From Achromobacter ruhlandii (GTDB lineage: Bacteria > Pseudomonadota > Gammaproteobacteria > Burkholderiales > Burkholderiaceae_B): 64,000 nt of DNA. The notes below the pieces were generated by a model that saw only the letters and a program-made list of their open reading frames with translations, ran no database searches and had not been told where the DNA came from. Position numbers and translations under genes: made by a program. Below, in pieces: positions 1-13,344 of this stretch (its first letter is position 1; every line of letters starts with the position of its first letter). The stretch lies in assembly GCF_902859695.1 (NCBI RefSeq), contig NZ_CADIJL010000003.1:62001-126000 (forward strand), written 5' to 3'.

Positions 1-3590
<3,590 letters not shown>

Positions 3591-3591
<1 letters not shown>

Positions 3592-6500
3592 TGAAAGCGC
3601 TACTCGACCTCTTTAAGCAAGTCTCGCAAGACGAGCAATTCGATGCCATCAAGATCGGCATCGCCTCGCCCGAGAAGATCCGTTCGTGGTCCTACGGCGA
3701 AGTTCGCAAGCCCGAGACCATCAACTACCGCACGTTCAAGCCCGAGCGTGACGGTCTGTTCTGCTCCAAGATCTTCGGCCCGATCAAGGACTACGAGTGC
3801 CTGTGCGGCAAGTACAAGCGCCTGAAACACCGTGGCGTGATCTGCGAGAAGTGCGGCGTTGAAGTTACCGTTGCCAAGGTTCGCCGTGAACGCATGGGCC
3901 ACATCGAGCTGGCCAGCCCCGTCGCGCACATCTGGTTCCTGAAGAGCCTGCCGTCGCGTCTGGGCATGGTGCTCGACATGACCCTGCGCGACATCGAACG
4001 CGTCCTGTACTTCGAAGCCTGGTGCGTGATCGAACCCGGCATGACGCCGCTCAAGCGCGGCCAGATCATGTCGGACGACGATTTCCTGGCCAAGACCGAG
4101 GAATACGGCGACGACTTCCGTGCCCTGATGGGCGCCGAAGCCGTGCGCGAACTGCTGCGCACCATCGACATCGACCGCGAAGTGGAAACGCTGCGCGGCG
4201 AACTGAAGGCCACCAGCTCGGAAGCCAAGATCAAGAAGATCTCCAAGCGCCTGAAGGTGCTGGAAGGCTTCCAGAAGTCCGGCATCAAGGCCGAGTGGAT
4301 GGTCATGGAAGTGCTGCCCGTGCTGCCGCCGGACCTGCGTCCGCTGGTGCCGCTGGACGGCGGCCGCTTCGCGACCTCCGACCTGAACGACCTGTACCGC
4401 CGCGTCATCAACCGCAACAATCGTCTGAAGCGCCTGCTGGAGCTGAAGGCCCCTGAAATCATCCTGCGCAACGAAAAGCGCATGCTGCAGGAAGCCGTCG
4501 ACTCGCTGCTGGACAACGGTCGTCGCGGCAAGGCCATGACCGGCGCCAACAAGCGCCAGCTCAAGTCCCTGGCCGACATGATCAAGGGCAAGAGCGGTCG
4601 TTTCCGTCAGAACCTGCTGGGCAAGCGCGTCGACTACTCGGGCCGTTCGGTCATCGTGGTGGGTCCGCAGCTCAAGCTGCACCAGTGCGGCCTGCCCAAG
4701 CTGATGGCCCTGGAACTGTTCAAGCCGTTCATCTTCAATCGCCTGGAGATGATGGGCCTGGCCACGACCATCAAGGCCGCCAAGAAGCTGGTGGAAAGCC
4801 AGGAACCGGTGGTCTGGGACATCCTGGAAGAAGTCATCCGCGAACACCCGGTCATGCTGAACCGTGCGCCCACGCTGCACCGTTTGGGCATCCAGGCGTT
4901 CGAGCCGGTCCTGATCGAAGGCAAGGCCATCCAGCTGCACCCGCTGGTCTGCGCGGCGTTCAACGCCGACTTCGACGGTGACCAGATGGCCGTCCACGTG
5001 CCGCTGTCGCTGGAAGCCCAGCTCGAAGCGCGCACGCTGATGCTGGCTTCGAACAACGTGCTGTTCCCGGCCAACGGCGAACCGTCGATCGTGCCGTCCC
5101 AGGACATCGTGCTGGGTCTGTACTACACGACGCGCGAGCGCATCAACGGCAAGGGCGAAGGCATTTTCTTCACCGACGTCGCTGAAGTGCAACGCGCCTA
5201 CGACAACGGCGAAGTGGAGCTGCAAAGCCGCATCACCGTGCGCCTGAAGGAACACGAGCGTGACGAGAATGGCGAATGGCAGCCGGTGATCCGCCGCCAC
5301 GAAACCACCGTCGGCCGCGCGCTGCTGTCCGAGATCCTGCCCAAGGGCCTGCCCTTCACCGTGCTGAACAAGGCGCTGAAGAAGAAGGAAATCTCGCGCC
5401 TGATCAACCAGTCGTTCCGCCGTTGCGGCCTGCGCGACACGGTGATCTTCGCCGACAAGCTGATGCAGTCGGGCTTCCGCCTGGCCACCCGCGGCGGTAT
5501 CTCGATCGCCATGGGCGACATGCTGATCCCGTCGGCCAAGGAAGGCATCCTGGCCGAAGCCAGCCGTGAAGTGAAGGAAATCGACAAGCAGTACTCGTCG
5601 GGTCTGGTCACGTCCCAGGAACGCTACAACAACGTGGTGGACATCTGGGGCAAGGCCGGCGACAAGGTCGGCAAGGCGATGATGGAGCAACTGGCCACCG
5701 AACCCGTGATCAACCGTCACGGCGAGGAAGTGCGTCAGGAGTCGTTCAACTCCATCTACATGATGGCTGACTCGGGCGCCCGCGGTTCGGCCGCCCAGAT
5801 CCGCCAGCTGGCCGGCATGCGCGGCCTGATGGCCAAGCCGGACGGCTCGATCATCGAGACGCCCATTACCGCGAACTTCCGTGAAGGCCTGAACGTGCTT
5901 CAGTACTTCATCTCGACTCACGGCGCGCGTAAGGGTCTGGCCGACACGGCACTGAAGACCGCGAACTCGGGTTACCTGACCCGTCGTCTGGTCGACGTGA
6001 CGCAGGACCTGGTGATCACCGAGGACGATTGCGGCACCTCGCAGGGCTACAACATGAAGGCCCTGGTGGAAGGCGGTGAAGTCATCGAGCCGCTGCGCGA
6101 CCGCATCCTGGGCCGCGTGGCCGCCATCGACATCGTCAACCCGGACACGCAGGAAACGGCGATCACCGCCGGCACCCTGCTGGACGAAGACATGGTCGAC
6201 ATGATCGACCGCATCGGCGTGGACGAAGTTAAGGTCCGCACGCCGCTGACGTGCGAAACGCGCCATGGCCTGTGCGCGCACTGCTATGGCCGTGACCTCG
6301 GCCGCGGCACGCCGGTCAACCAGGGCGAAGCGGTCGGCGTCATCGCCGCCCAGTCCATCGGTGAACCGGGCACGCAGCTGACGATGCGTACGTTCCACAT
6401 CGGTGGCGCGGCGTCGCGTTCGGCCCTGGCCAGCGCGGTGGAAACCAAGTCCAGCGGCGTGGTCGGCTTTGCCAGCACCATGCGCTACGTCACCAACGCC

Positions 6501-7835
6501 AAGGGCGAACGCGTCGCGATTTCGCGCTCGGGCGAACTGGCGATCTTCGACGACAACGGCCGCGAACGCGAACGCCACAAGATCCCGTACGGCGCGACCG
6601 TGCTGGTGGGCGATGGCGAGGCCGTGAAGGCCGGCGCGCGCCTGGCGACGTGGGATCCGCTGACCCGTCCGATCGTGTCGGAATACGGTGGCGCCGTCCG
6701 CTTCGAGAACATCGAGGAAGGCGTGACCGTGGCCAAGCAGGTGGACGAAGTCACCGGCCTGTCGACGCTCGTCGTCATCACGCCCAAGACCCGTGGCGGC
6801 AAGATCGTCATGCGTCCGCAGATCAAGCTGGTCAACGAGAACGGCGAAGACGTCAAGATCGCTGGCACCGATCACTCGGTGAACATCTCGTTCCCGGTCG
6901 GCGCGCTGATCACGGTGCGTGACGGCCAGCAGGTTGCCGTGGGTGAAGTCCTGGCGCGTATTCCGCAGGAATCGCAAAAGACCCGCGACATTACCGGCGG
7001 TCTGCCGCGCGTGGCCGAGCTGTTCGAAGCCCGTTCGCCCAAGGATGCCGGCATGCTCGCCGACGTCACCGGCACGGTCTCGTTCGGCAAGGACACCAAG
7101 GGCAAGCAGCGCCTGGTCATCACCGACCTGGAAGGCGTCAGCCACGAGTTCCTGATTCCGAAGGAAAAGCAGGTGCTGGTGCACGACGGCCAGGTGGTGA
7201 ACAAGGGCGAAATGATCGTGGACGGCCCGGCCGATCCCCACGACATCCTGCGCCTGCAGGGCATCGAGAAGCTGGCGACCTACATCGTCGACGAAGTGCA
7301 GGACGTGTACCGTCTGCAGGGCGTGAAGATCAACGACAAGCACATCGAAGTGATTGTTCGTCAGATGCTGCGCCGTGTGAACATCGTCGATGCGGGCGAT
7401 ACCGAGTTCATCCCGGGCGAGCAGGTCGAGCGCTCCGAGCTGTTGAACGAGAACGACCGCGTCAACGCTGAAGACAAGCGTCCGGCCACGTACGAAAACG
7501 TGCTGCTGGGTATCACCAAGGCCTCGCTGTCGACCGACTCGTTCATCTCGGCCGCCTCGTTCCAGGAAACCACGCGTGTCCTGACCGAAGCCGCCATCAT
7601 GGGCAAGCGCGACGACCTGCGTGGCCTGAAGGAAAACGTCATCGTCGGCCGCCTGATCCCGGCCGGTACCGGCCTGGCGTACCACCATGCCCGCAAGGAC
7701 AAGGAAGCCCTGGAGGCCGCGGAACGCGAAGCCGCCCGCCAGCTGGCCAACCCGTTCGAAGACTCGCCGGTCACGGTGGGCTCGGACGCCGATGTCCCGT
7801 CGTCCGACCTGGGCAGCGAGGACGCCGCCGAATAA
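3591..7835 (+). CDS. rpoC: RNA polymerase beta' subunit
   Basis: Beta' subunit, 1414 residues, close to the 1407 of Escherichia coli. The N-terminal zinc ribbon has Cys70, Cys72, Cys85 and Cys88. The catalytic NADFDGD motif that holds the active-site magnesium is near residue 463. The second zinc site is in the [13 protein letters not shown] region, followed by the trigger-loop segment ([18 protein letters not shown]). The ATG shares one base with the rpoB stop. The C-terminal tail is acidic and low in complexity, as is common. A strong terminator follows 50 bases downstream, so the rpoBC unit ends here and does not run into rpsL. A full-length antisense open frame exists, but it is a codon-bias shadow. 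Confidence 0.99.
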
Positions 7836-7888
7836 GGGCGACGTCCGGAGCACCCCCCGCGCAGGTCCGGCGGGGGAGGCCAGAAGCG

Positions 7889-7923
7889 AAAAGGCCGCTG
7901 ATGCGAATCAGCGGCCTTTTTTT
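7889..7923 (+). terminator. Rho-independent terminator of rpoBC
   Basis: A 14-bp perfect stem (7889-7902 with 7907-7920) closes a GCGA tetraloop and runs into a seven-T tract. It lies 53 bases after the rpoC stop. Because the 5' arm begins with four A residues it could also work weakly on the minus strand for the lipoprotein gene ending at 7946. Confidence 0.93.
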
Positions 7924-7945
7924 GCCCGCGCGGGGCGGGGCGGCG

Positions 7946-8341
7946 CTATTTGGCGGCCTGGCTCTTGGCGCGCTGGAACACCGGGCCCCAGACCGGATGG
8001 CCGGCCTCGTTGGGCGCCAGTTCGAAGGCGGGGTCGATCTGCAGAATGCGGCTGAAGCTGTCCTCGCACAATTGCGTGTAGCGGCTGACGCAGTAGCTGA
8101 ACGCCTGCAGCTTGTAGGCCTCGATGCGCACGGCCTTGCTGGACGCGGCCAGTTCGTCGGAGCGGGCCACGCCGCGGATCACTTCGCCGTACTGGCCGGC
8201 GCTGTACTGGTCGCGCACCCGTTGCAGCTGTTCCAGCGCCTCCGGCGTGGGCGGGTGTTCGGGCGCGCTGGCGGGCAGGCCGGCGCAGCCGGCCAATACC
8301 ATCGATAATCCGAGCGAACTGCAGAGAAGGCGAATTTTCAT
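7946..8341 (-). CDS. Small TPR-like outer-membrane lipoprotein (TssQ-like?)
   Basis: 131 residues with a lipoprotein signal peptide (MKIRLLCSS... lipobox LAGC, Cys19). There is no Asp after the Cys, so outer-membrane sorting is expected. The mature part is helical with a TPR-like pattern: RDQYSAGQYGEVIRGV, then KLQAFSYCVSRYTQLCEDSF and ILQIDPAFEL. The family resembles small lipoproteins that annotation pipelines call TssQ-like or type VI secretion-associated, but that is from memory and no secretion genes occur in the window. Divergently transcribed from the pseudokinase gene with about 160 bases between. Probably the outer-membrane arm of the adjacent signalling island; this role is inference. 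Confidence 0.75.
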   Translation of the reverse strand: MKIRLLCSSLGLSMVLAGCAGLPASAPEHPPTPEALEQLQRVRDQYSAGQYGEVIRGVARSDELAASSKAVRIEAYKLQAFSYCVSRYTQLCEDSFSRILQIDPAFELAPNEAGHPVWGPVFQRAKSQAAK

Positions 8342-8499
8342 AGGCTTTCAGTGAATTGAGGGAATTTGGCGATACGCTATCGTGCCACAGCCTGATGCGC
8401 TCGGACATTTTCGGCAATGTCCTTGCGTAACGGATTGGATAATATTCCGCCTACCAGCCGCCAACCCGTTTTCGCGTCCGTCGCCCAGCATTTTTGAAT
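8342..8499. promoter_or_regulatory. Divergent intergenic region, lipoprotein / pseudokinase
   Basis: It contains the small inverted repeat CGATA-CGC-TATCG (around 8369-8381) and a -10-like GGATAATAT at 8437-8445 reading toward the pseudokinase, but no good -35 at the right distance. No clear Shine-Dalgarno precedes the pseudokinase ATG at 8500. Promoters for both genes are expected here but cannot be fixed by eye. Confidence 0.35.
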
Positions 8500-9849
8500 A
8501 TGTCTTCATCCGTCGGCCTGCATACGCCGCGCAGCCCCTTTTCTGGCGCCGCGCCGCTCGCCTTGCGACCCTTGAGCGCCATCGCCGCCAGCGCGGCCGG
8601 GGGCGTGCCGGAGTCGCGCATCAAGCGCTTGTTGGCGGATCTGCTGCCAGCGCTGATGGGCCTGCACGCGCAGGGGGAAATATGCGGCGATATTTCCCTG
8701 GACACGGTGGGCATGGATGAAGGCGCGCGCGCCCATCTGTTGCCGGAACTGGCGGTGCCGCGTTCGCACCGGGCGGGAGTCACGCCGGTTCCGGGTTTCG
8801 CTCCATTTGAGCTTTATACGGATTCCGCGGAATGGCCGCGCGGTCCCTGGACCGACGTCTACGCGCTCTGCGCGGTGATGCACGCGCTGGTCACCGGCCT
8901 GCGCCCGCCTCCGGCGCCCGAGCGCCGCGCCGCCGACAGCTACGAACCCCTGGTCTCGCTCGGCCTGACGAAGTACAGCCCGGCTTTCCTGGGCGTGATT
9001 GACCGTGGCCTGGCGATGCTGCCGGCCGACCGGCCGCAGACGTTGGCGGAACTGGCGGCCATGCTGGAAATCTCCGCCTACGCCGAGACGCCCCCCGCGG
9101 CCCAGAAAACGTCGCAGGCGGAGGCGATATCCGCGCCTCCCGCCCCGGTGGCGGTTGCCGGCAAGCCGCGCGGCGGCGGCCGGCCCCTGTTGGCGTTGTT
9201 GCTGGTGTTGGCGTTGATCGGCGCGGGTATCTATGCCTGGGTCCGTTACGGCCTGGGAGGCAGCAATGCCGTGATCACCCGTTCGGAGCTGGTGCAGCCA
9301 AATCCGCCCGCGATTGCGCCCGCGCCCGTTGCGCCGGCTGCTCCCGCACCGTCGCCTGAACCTCCCGCACCGTCGCCTGAACCTCCCGCACCGTCGCCTG
9401 AACCTCCCGCGCCCTCTGCATCGCAGCCGGCCCCGCCCGAATCCGCCAACCCGGGTACGACGACGTCCGCTCCGGAAGCGGGGGCGCCCGTAACGCCTGG
9501 CTCGGCCGCGGTCCCGCCCGTTGCGCCGGTGCCCGTCACGCCCGCCGAACCGGGCATGTCCGCGCCAGCGCCGATCCCGCCGGCGGTCCAGGAGCCAGCC
9601 GCGCCCGCGGTCCAGGAAGAGGCGCCCAAGCCCAAGCCCGTGCCGGTCCTGGTGCGGCTGGATATCCGGCCGTGGGGCGAGGTGTGGATCAACGGTGTTG
9701 CCCGCGGCATCAGCCCGCCGGTGAAGGAGTTGCGGCTGATTCCCGGCAAGTACCAGGTGGTGCTGCGCAATGCCAACCTGCCGCCTTACCGGGCGACGCT
9801 GGAAGTGAAAGCCGGCAAGCCGGCCGTCATCTCGCACGTCTTCGAATAG
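8500..9849 (+). CDS. Membrane-anchored pseudokinase with proline-rich stalk and PEGA-like domain
   Basis: 449 residues. Residues 40-190 resemble only the C-lobe of a Ser/Thr protein kinase: a degenerate catalytic loop (HAQGEICGDISLDTV, residues 56-70, keeping one Asp but not HRD), no DFG, an APE-like PFELY at 102-106, and helix F with WTDVYALCAVMHALVTGLRPP. The ATP-binding N-lobe (Gly loop and VAIK lysine) is absent. One membrane segment follows at 229-248, then a Pro/Ala stalk (265-380) containing a heptad repeated three times, then a beta-rich C-terminus (383-449, WGEVWINGVARGISPP) of PEGA type outside the membrane. Start is ATG 8500; a TTG lies two codons upstream. It likely senses or scaffolds rather than phosphorylates. 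The two-component genes lie next to it on the opposite strand, converging. Confidence 0.75.
   Translation: MSSSVGLHTPRSPFSGAAPLALRPLSAIAASAAGGVPESRIKRLLADLLPALMGLHAQGEICGDISLDTVGMDEGARAHLLPELAVPRSHRAGVTPVPGFAPFELYTDSAEWPRGPWTDVYALCAVMHALVTGLRPPPAPERRAADSYEPLVSLGLTKYSPAFLGVIDRGLAMLPADRPQTLAELAAMLEISAYAETPPAAQKTSQAEAISAPPAPVAVAGKPRGGGRPLLALLLVLALIGAGIYAWVRYGLGGSNAVITRSELVQPNPPAIAPAPVAPAAPAPSPEPPAPSPEPPAPSPEPPAPSASQPAPPESANPGTTTSAPEAGAPVTPGSAAVPPVAPVPVTPAEPGMSAPAPIPPAVQEPAAPAVQEEAPKPKPVPVLVRLDIRPWGEVWINGVARGISPPVKELRLIPGKYQVVLRNANLPPYRATLEVKAGKPAVISHVFE
9340..9402 (+). repeat. Three tandem 21-bp repeats in the pseudokinase stalk
   Basis: Three in-frame copies (9340-9360, 9361-9381, 9382-9402) of a 21-base unit encode the heptad (P/A)PAPSPE; only the first base of copy one differs. 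A partial fourth copy begins at 9403. Near-identity at DNA level implies recent slippage and predicts length variation between strains. Confidence 0.9.
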
Positions 9850-9869
9850 GGCGCCGGCAAGGCGGACCG

Positions 9870-12191
9870 TCAGTCCGCGGTTTCCTCGGGCGCCATCGGC
9901 AGGCACAGCGTGAACACCGATCCCACGCCCGTTTCGCTCGTCACTTCGACCTCGCCGCCGTGGCGTTGGGCCACGGTGCGCACGAAGGCCAGCCCCAGTC
10001 CCGCTCCTCCCACATCGCCGCGCGTGGCCACGCCGACGCGCGAGAAAGGCTCGAACAGGCGCGCCAGGTCCGGCGGCGCGATGCCTTGTCCCTGGTCGCG
10101 GATGTGCACGCGCCAATAGCCGGCCGCCTCCTCGATGGCGCAGGTGATGCGGGTGTGGGGCGGACTGTACTTGATGGCGTTGTCGATCAGGTTGCTCAAG
10201 GCCCGCATCAGCAGCGTCTGGTCGCCGCGGACGTAGGCTGCCGGCAGCGGCGAGATCACTTCCAGCACGATGCCGCGCTTGTGCGCGGCCGCCCAGAACT
10301 CGTCGACGCCATCCTGCAGCAAGCCGCCCAGGTCCAGGTCGACCGCGTTGATGGCCATCGATTCGGCGCGCGTCAGGTGCACGAAGTCGTCGACCAGATG
10401 CAGCGTGCGGTTGGCCAGCGCGGCGATGCGGGTGAGCGTATCGTCGCGGCTATCCGCGGGATCTCCGTCCTGCTTCATTTCGACCAATGCCAGGATGGAG
10501 CTTTGCGGCGCGCGCATGTCGTGCGAGATGAAGCGCAGCGTCTCTTCGCGCTGGCGCTCGGCCTGGCGGATGCCGGAAATATCGGTCAACGTGGCGACGG
10601 TGCCCGCGAAATTGCCTTCGGCCGTGTGGATCGGCGCGCACTTCAGGATCAGGTCGCGGCCGGCATGGTCGCGCACCTCCAGGTCGGCGCTCCACGGCGA
10701 TTGCTCGGCGACCGGCCCCTGGCCGCTCAGCACCTGCGCCACGCGTTGCCGCGTCGGCTCGTCGCCGATGGTTTTCTCCAGCAGGTGGATGGCTGGGTGG
10801 CCGACGCGCGGCGGGCGCATACCCAGCCGCTGGAAGTACATCACGGCGGCCTGGTTGCGGAATTGCATGCGGCCGTCCTGGTCGAACACCAACGTCGCAT
10901 CGGGCATCCCGTCCAGCCCGTCCGCCAGGAAGCGCCGCAGGTTGCGCACGCGCGCCAGCGCGCGCCGCAATTCGCCGACACGGCTTTCGAGCGAAGCGCT
11001 GGGCCCGCCGGACTGCGCCCGAGCCTCGTTCAGCACCGGCGGATATTCGCGTTGCAGCCGTCGTAGCTCGTTGTCCATGTAGCGCAGCGCGGCCTCCTGG
11101 CTGCGCCAGCTCCATAGCGGATAGCACAGCGCCACGCCCAGCAGCGCGGCAGTCGGCGCAAACCACCGGTAGCTGTGGCCAAGGAGCAGCAGGCTGGCGA
11201 GCAGAATCAGCGCCAGCAGGGCGATGTTGACGAGCAGCGCCCGGTTGGGTGACAGGCGCCACAGCGCCAGACAGGCCAACAGCACCGGCAGCGCGGAGAA
11301 CAGGGCGTTGAGCCAGGGGGCGGCGGGCTGGAAGGCGATGTCGTCATTGGCGGCCTGCAGCAGGTTGGCGATGATCTCTACGCCCGGCATGCCACTGACG
11401 TTGTGCGATACCGGCGTGGTGTAGGCGTCGCCCAGTCCGGTGGCCCAGGCGCCCACCAGGACATATTTTCCGCGCAGCTGTTCGGCCGGCACGTCGCCAC
11501 GCAATACCGACAGGTACGAGACCGCGCGCGTATGCGCTACCGGTCCCGCGTACGGGATCAGGATGCTGCCGTCCGGGGCGGCGCGCCGCAGCAGCCTGTC
11601 GGCCAGCGGCTTCTGTCCGCCTACGTCGAGCATGCTCAACGCGAAATGCTGCCAGCGCTCGCCCCCGTAGCGCGTGGTCAGCACCGCCGATCGCAACACG
11701 CCGTCCGCGTCCAGGCTGGCATTGATGAAGCCGCTGCCCGCCGCGGCTTGCGCCAGCAGGGGAATGGGCGTGCTGATGGAGGAAGGGTAGGCCAGACGAT
11801 CCAGCACGACCGGCAGCACGGTGCGGCCGTTGCGCCGGATGCTGTCGGCGAGGATGGCGTCGTCGCCCGGATGGGTGGTGTCGGGTTCGGCGAAGATAAG
11901 GTCCAGGCCGACCGCGCGGGCGTCTCGCAGTCGGTCCAGCAGTGCCGCGTGGACCGCCCGGCGCCAGGGCCAGCGGCCCAACGCGTCGATGCTGGCATCG
12001 TCGATCGCGACGATCACGATGTCGGGCGAGATGTCGCGTCCGGTCAGCGCGACGGCGCGGTCATACAGGATCTGGTCGACGCGTCCGAGTCCATTGACCC
12101 AGCCGAGCAGCGCCGCCAGCAGCGCCAGCGCCACCGTCAACCACAGGCCTGATCGCGAGGTCCGGTCGATGGGGTCGGCGGCGTCTGCCAT
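9870..12191 (-). CDS. CHASE2-domain sensor histidine kinase
   Basis: 773 residues. A first membrane segment (about 16-35) leads into a periplasmic CHASE2 sensor (about 36-290), then three closely spaced membrane helices (about 295-362), a short coiled linker, a PAS domain (about 421-540), a HisKA domain with phospho-acceptor His557 (FISHDMRAP) and an HATPase domain with N-box (NLIDNAIKYS), G1 (DQGQGI) and G2 (GAGLGLAF). All catalytic residues are present. The ATG follows the FecR-protein stop by 10 bases. The order is regulator, FecR protein, kinase, as one minus-strand operon, so the regulator at 13345-14061 is the likely partner. The signal is unknown. Confidence 0.9.
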   Translation of the reverse strand: MADAADPIDRTSRSGLWLTVALALLAALLGWVNGLGRVDQILYDRAVALTGRDISPDIVIVAIDDASIDALGRWPWRRAVHAALLDRLRDARAVGLDLIFAEPDTTHPGDDAILADSIRRNGRTVLPVVLDRLAYPSSISTPIPLLAQAAAGSGFINASLDADGVLRSAVLTTRYGGERWQHFALSMLDVGGQKPLADRLLRRAAPDGSILIPYAGPVAHTRAVSYLSVLRGDVPAEQLRGKYVLVGAWATGLGDAYTTPVSHNVSGMPGVEIIANLLQAANDDIAFQPAAPWLNALFSALPVLLACLALWRLSPNRALLVNIALLALILLASLLLLGHSYRWFAPTAALLGVALCYPLWSWRSQEAALRYMDNELRRLQREYPPVLNEARAQSGGPSASLESRVGELRRALARVRNLRRFLADGLDGMPDATLVFDQDGRMQFRNQAAVMYFQRLGMRPPRVGHPAIHLLEKTIGDEPTRQRVAQVLSGQGPVAEQSPWSADLEVRDHAGRDLILKCAPIHTAEGNFAGTVATLTDISGIRQAERQREETLRFISHDMRAPQSSILALVEMKQDGDPADSRDDTLTRIAALANRTLHLVDDFVHLTRAESMAINAVDLDLGGLLQDGVDEFWAAAHKRGIVLEVISPLPAAYVRGDQTLLMRALSNLIDNAIKYSPPHTRITCAIEEAAGYWRVHIRDQGQGIAPPDLARLFEPFSRVGVATRGDVGGAGLGLAFVRTVAQRHGGEVEVTSETGVGSVFTLCLPMAPEETAD

Positions 12192-12201
12192 GGGCGCCTT
12201 T

Positions 12202-13311
12202 CTAGTATTCGGTCAGCGTCACGAATCCGCCGCTGCCGGTGGCGACGCCCAGCCCGCTGCTGGTCATCAGCTGGCTTATGCCGATGAACGTGGCCATCGC
12301 GTCCTCGCCCCCCAGGCCCAGCTCGTCGATGGCGCGCACCGATACATAGAAGGTGCCGGCGCCGGGCGCGCTGAAGCGGATGTCGGGGCTGGGAAAGCGG
12401 GTCGAGGAGACCGGCTGGGTTCCCTCGGCATCGCGCGCCACGCGCACCAGGTAGCCCTGCGCGCCGGGCACGGGGGCGAACGTGCTGGTCCAGACCCCGC
12501 CGCCGGCGCGCACCGGTTCCGCCAGTTGCGGCGCCGCCAGCAGCGGCCGCACCCCGGCGACATTGCCATCGGCGCCGACGGCCGCGCCATAGCCCTTGGC
12601 CACCGCCACCGGCCGTGCCGGCGCCGCGCCGGGCGCGTGCGGCTGCAACCTTACGCTGCCTTCCAGCACTTCGCTGTGCACCCCATGGCTGCCGCTCTGC
12701 ACCCGAAAACGCGTGCCGCGCACGCCGGTTACGGCAACAGGTGTCCGCACCTCGAAGCGGCCCACGCCCTGGCCCGCGGGGGCGACGCTGGATTCGACAC
12801 TGCCGCGCTCCACATGGATGACCGAATCGGTCAGGTTGGTGCCTTCGAATTGCCGCAGGCGGGTCAGTTCCACGGAGCCGTCGGCCGGCAGCGTGAGCTT
12901 GGAACCGTCGGCCAGTTCCAGCGTCACGAAGCCGTTTGGCGCCGTGACGACCTTGCTGCCTTCGGCCACGTTGGCGCCCGGCTTGAGCGCCTGTCCGTCC
13001 AGGTTGGCCTGGCCGCTGACATGCACCACGCGCGCTTGGGCGGCGCGTTCGGGAATCATCGACAGCGGAATGCGCAGCTCCAGCCCGATCGGCAGGCGTT
13101 CAGGGGTGGTCACGTTGTTGAGCGTCTGCAGCGGGTTCCAGTTGGCCTGGTTGCGCGTGTAGGTCGAAGCGATGTCGATCAGCGTATCGCCAGGGCGCAC
13201 GCGGTAGATGAAGTTCTCTCCCAGCGCGCCCGCGGGTTGGCTATGCGAGGTTGTTGCGAGCAGCAGGCCGGAAAGCAGGGCAAGCAAAGAAAGCGCGCGG
13301 CAGCGGCTCAT
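12202..13311 (-). CDS. Periplasmic LysM-FecR domain protein
   Basis: 369 residues from the ATG at 13311; the frame also offers a TTG nine bases upstream, but GGAG is well spaced only for the ATG. A signal peptide (about 1-24, ending TSHS) is followed by a LysM domain (about 34-82, YRVRPGDTLIDIA), a FecR-type beta domain (about 118-225, with VTGVRGTRFRV) and a fibronectin-like C-terminal region (about 270-345). LysM binds glycan chains containing N-acetylglucosamine, so peptidoglycan attachment is likely. FecR domains outside iron systems act as periplasmic signalling scaffolds. No FecI-type sigma factor or TonB receptor is adjacent, so this is not a standard iron regulator. It may present the cell wall to the CHASE2 kinase; that is inference. 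Confidence 0.85.
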   Translation of the reverse strand: MSRCRALSLLALLSGLLLATTSHSQPAGALGENFIYRVRPGDTLIDIASTYTRNQANWNPLQTLNNVTTPERLPIGLELRIPLSMIPERAAQARVVHVSGQANLDGQALKPGANVAEGSKVVTAPNGFVTLELADGSKLTLPADGSVELTRLRQFEGTNLTDSVIHVERGSVESSVAPAGQGVGRFEVRTPVAVTGVRGTRFRVQSGSHGVHSEVLEGSVRLQPHAPGAAPARPVAVAKGYGAAVGADGNVAGVRPLLAAPQLAEPVRAGGGVWTSTFAPVPGAQGYLVRVARDAEGTQPVSSTRFPSPDIRFSAPGAGTFYVSVRAIDELGLGGEDAMATFIGISQLMTSSGLGVATGSGGFVTLTEY

Positions 13312-13344
13312 GACTTTCAATTCTCCAGGTAAGGCCGTCAGGCG

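Noticed and set aside
3600..7853. Open reading frame of 1417 codons on the strand opposite rpoC
   Set aside because: High-GC codon bias keeps the antisense frame open; the protein is His/Gln/Ala/Val-rich with no domain, and rpoC is certain on the other strand. The same applies to the 918-codon frame opposite fusA and other long shadows.
9340..9402. CRISPR-like or regulatory direct repeats
   Set aside because: The repeats are contiguous, in frame and encode a proline-rich heptad; no spacers.
8500..9849. Active Ser/Thr kinase of a type VI secretion regulator (PpkA-like)
   Set aside because: N-lobe, HRD and DFG are absent and no secretion genes lie in the window; only a pseudokinase call is supported.
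12202..13311. Iron-dicitrate-type anti-sigma system (FecIR)
   Set aside because: There is no FecI sigma factor or TonB receptor nearby, and the protein has a signal peptide and LysM rather than an anti-sigma domain.
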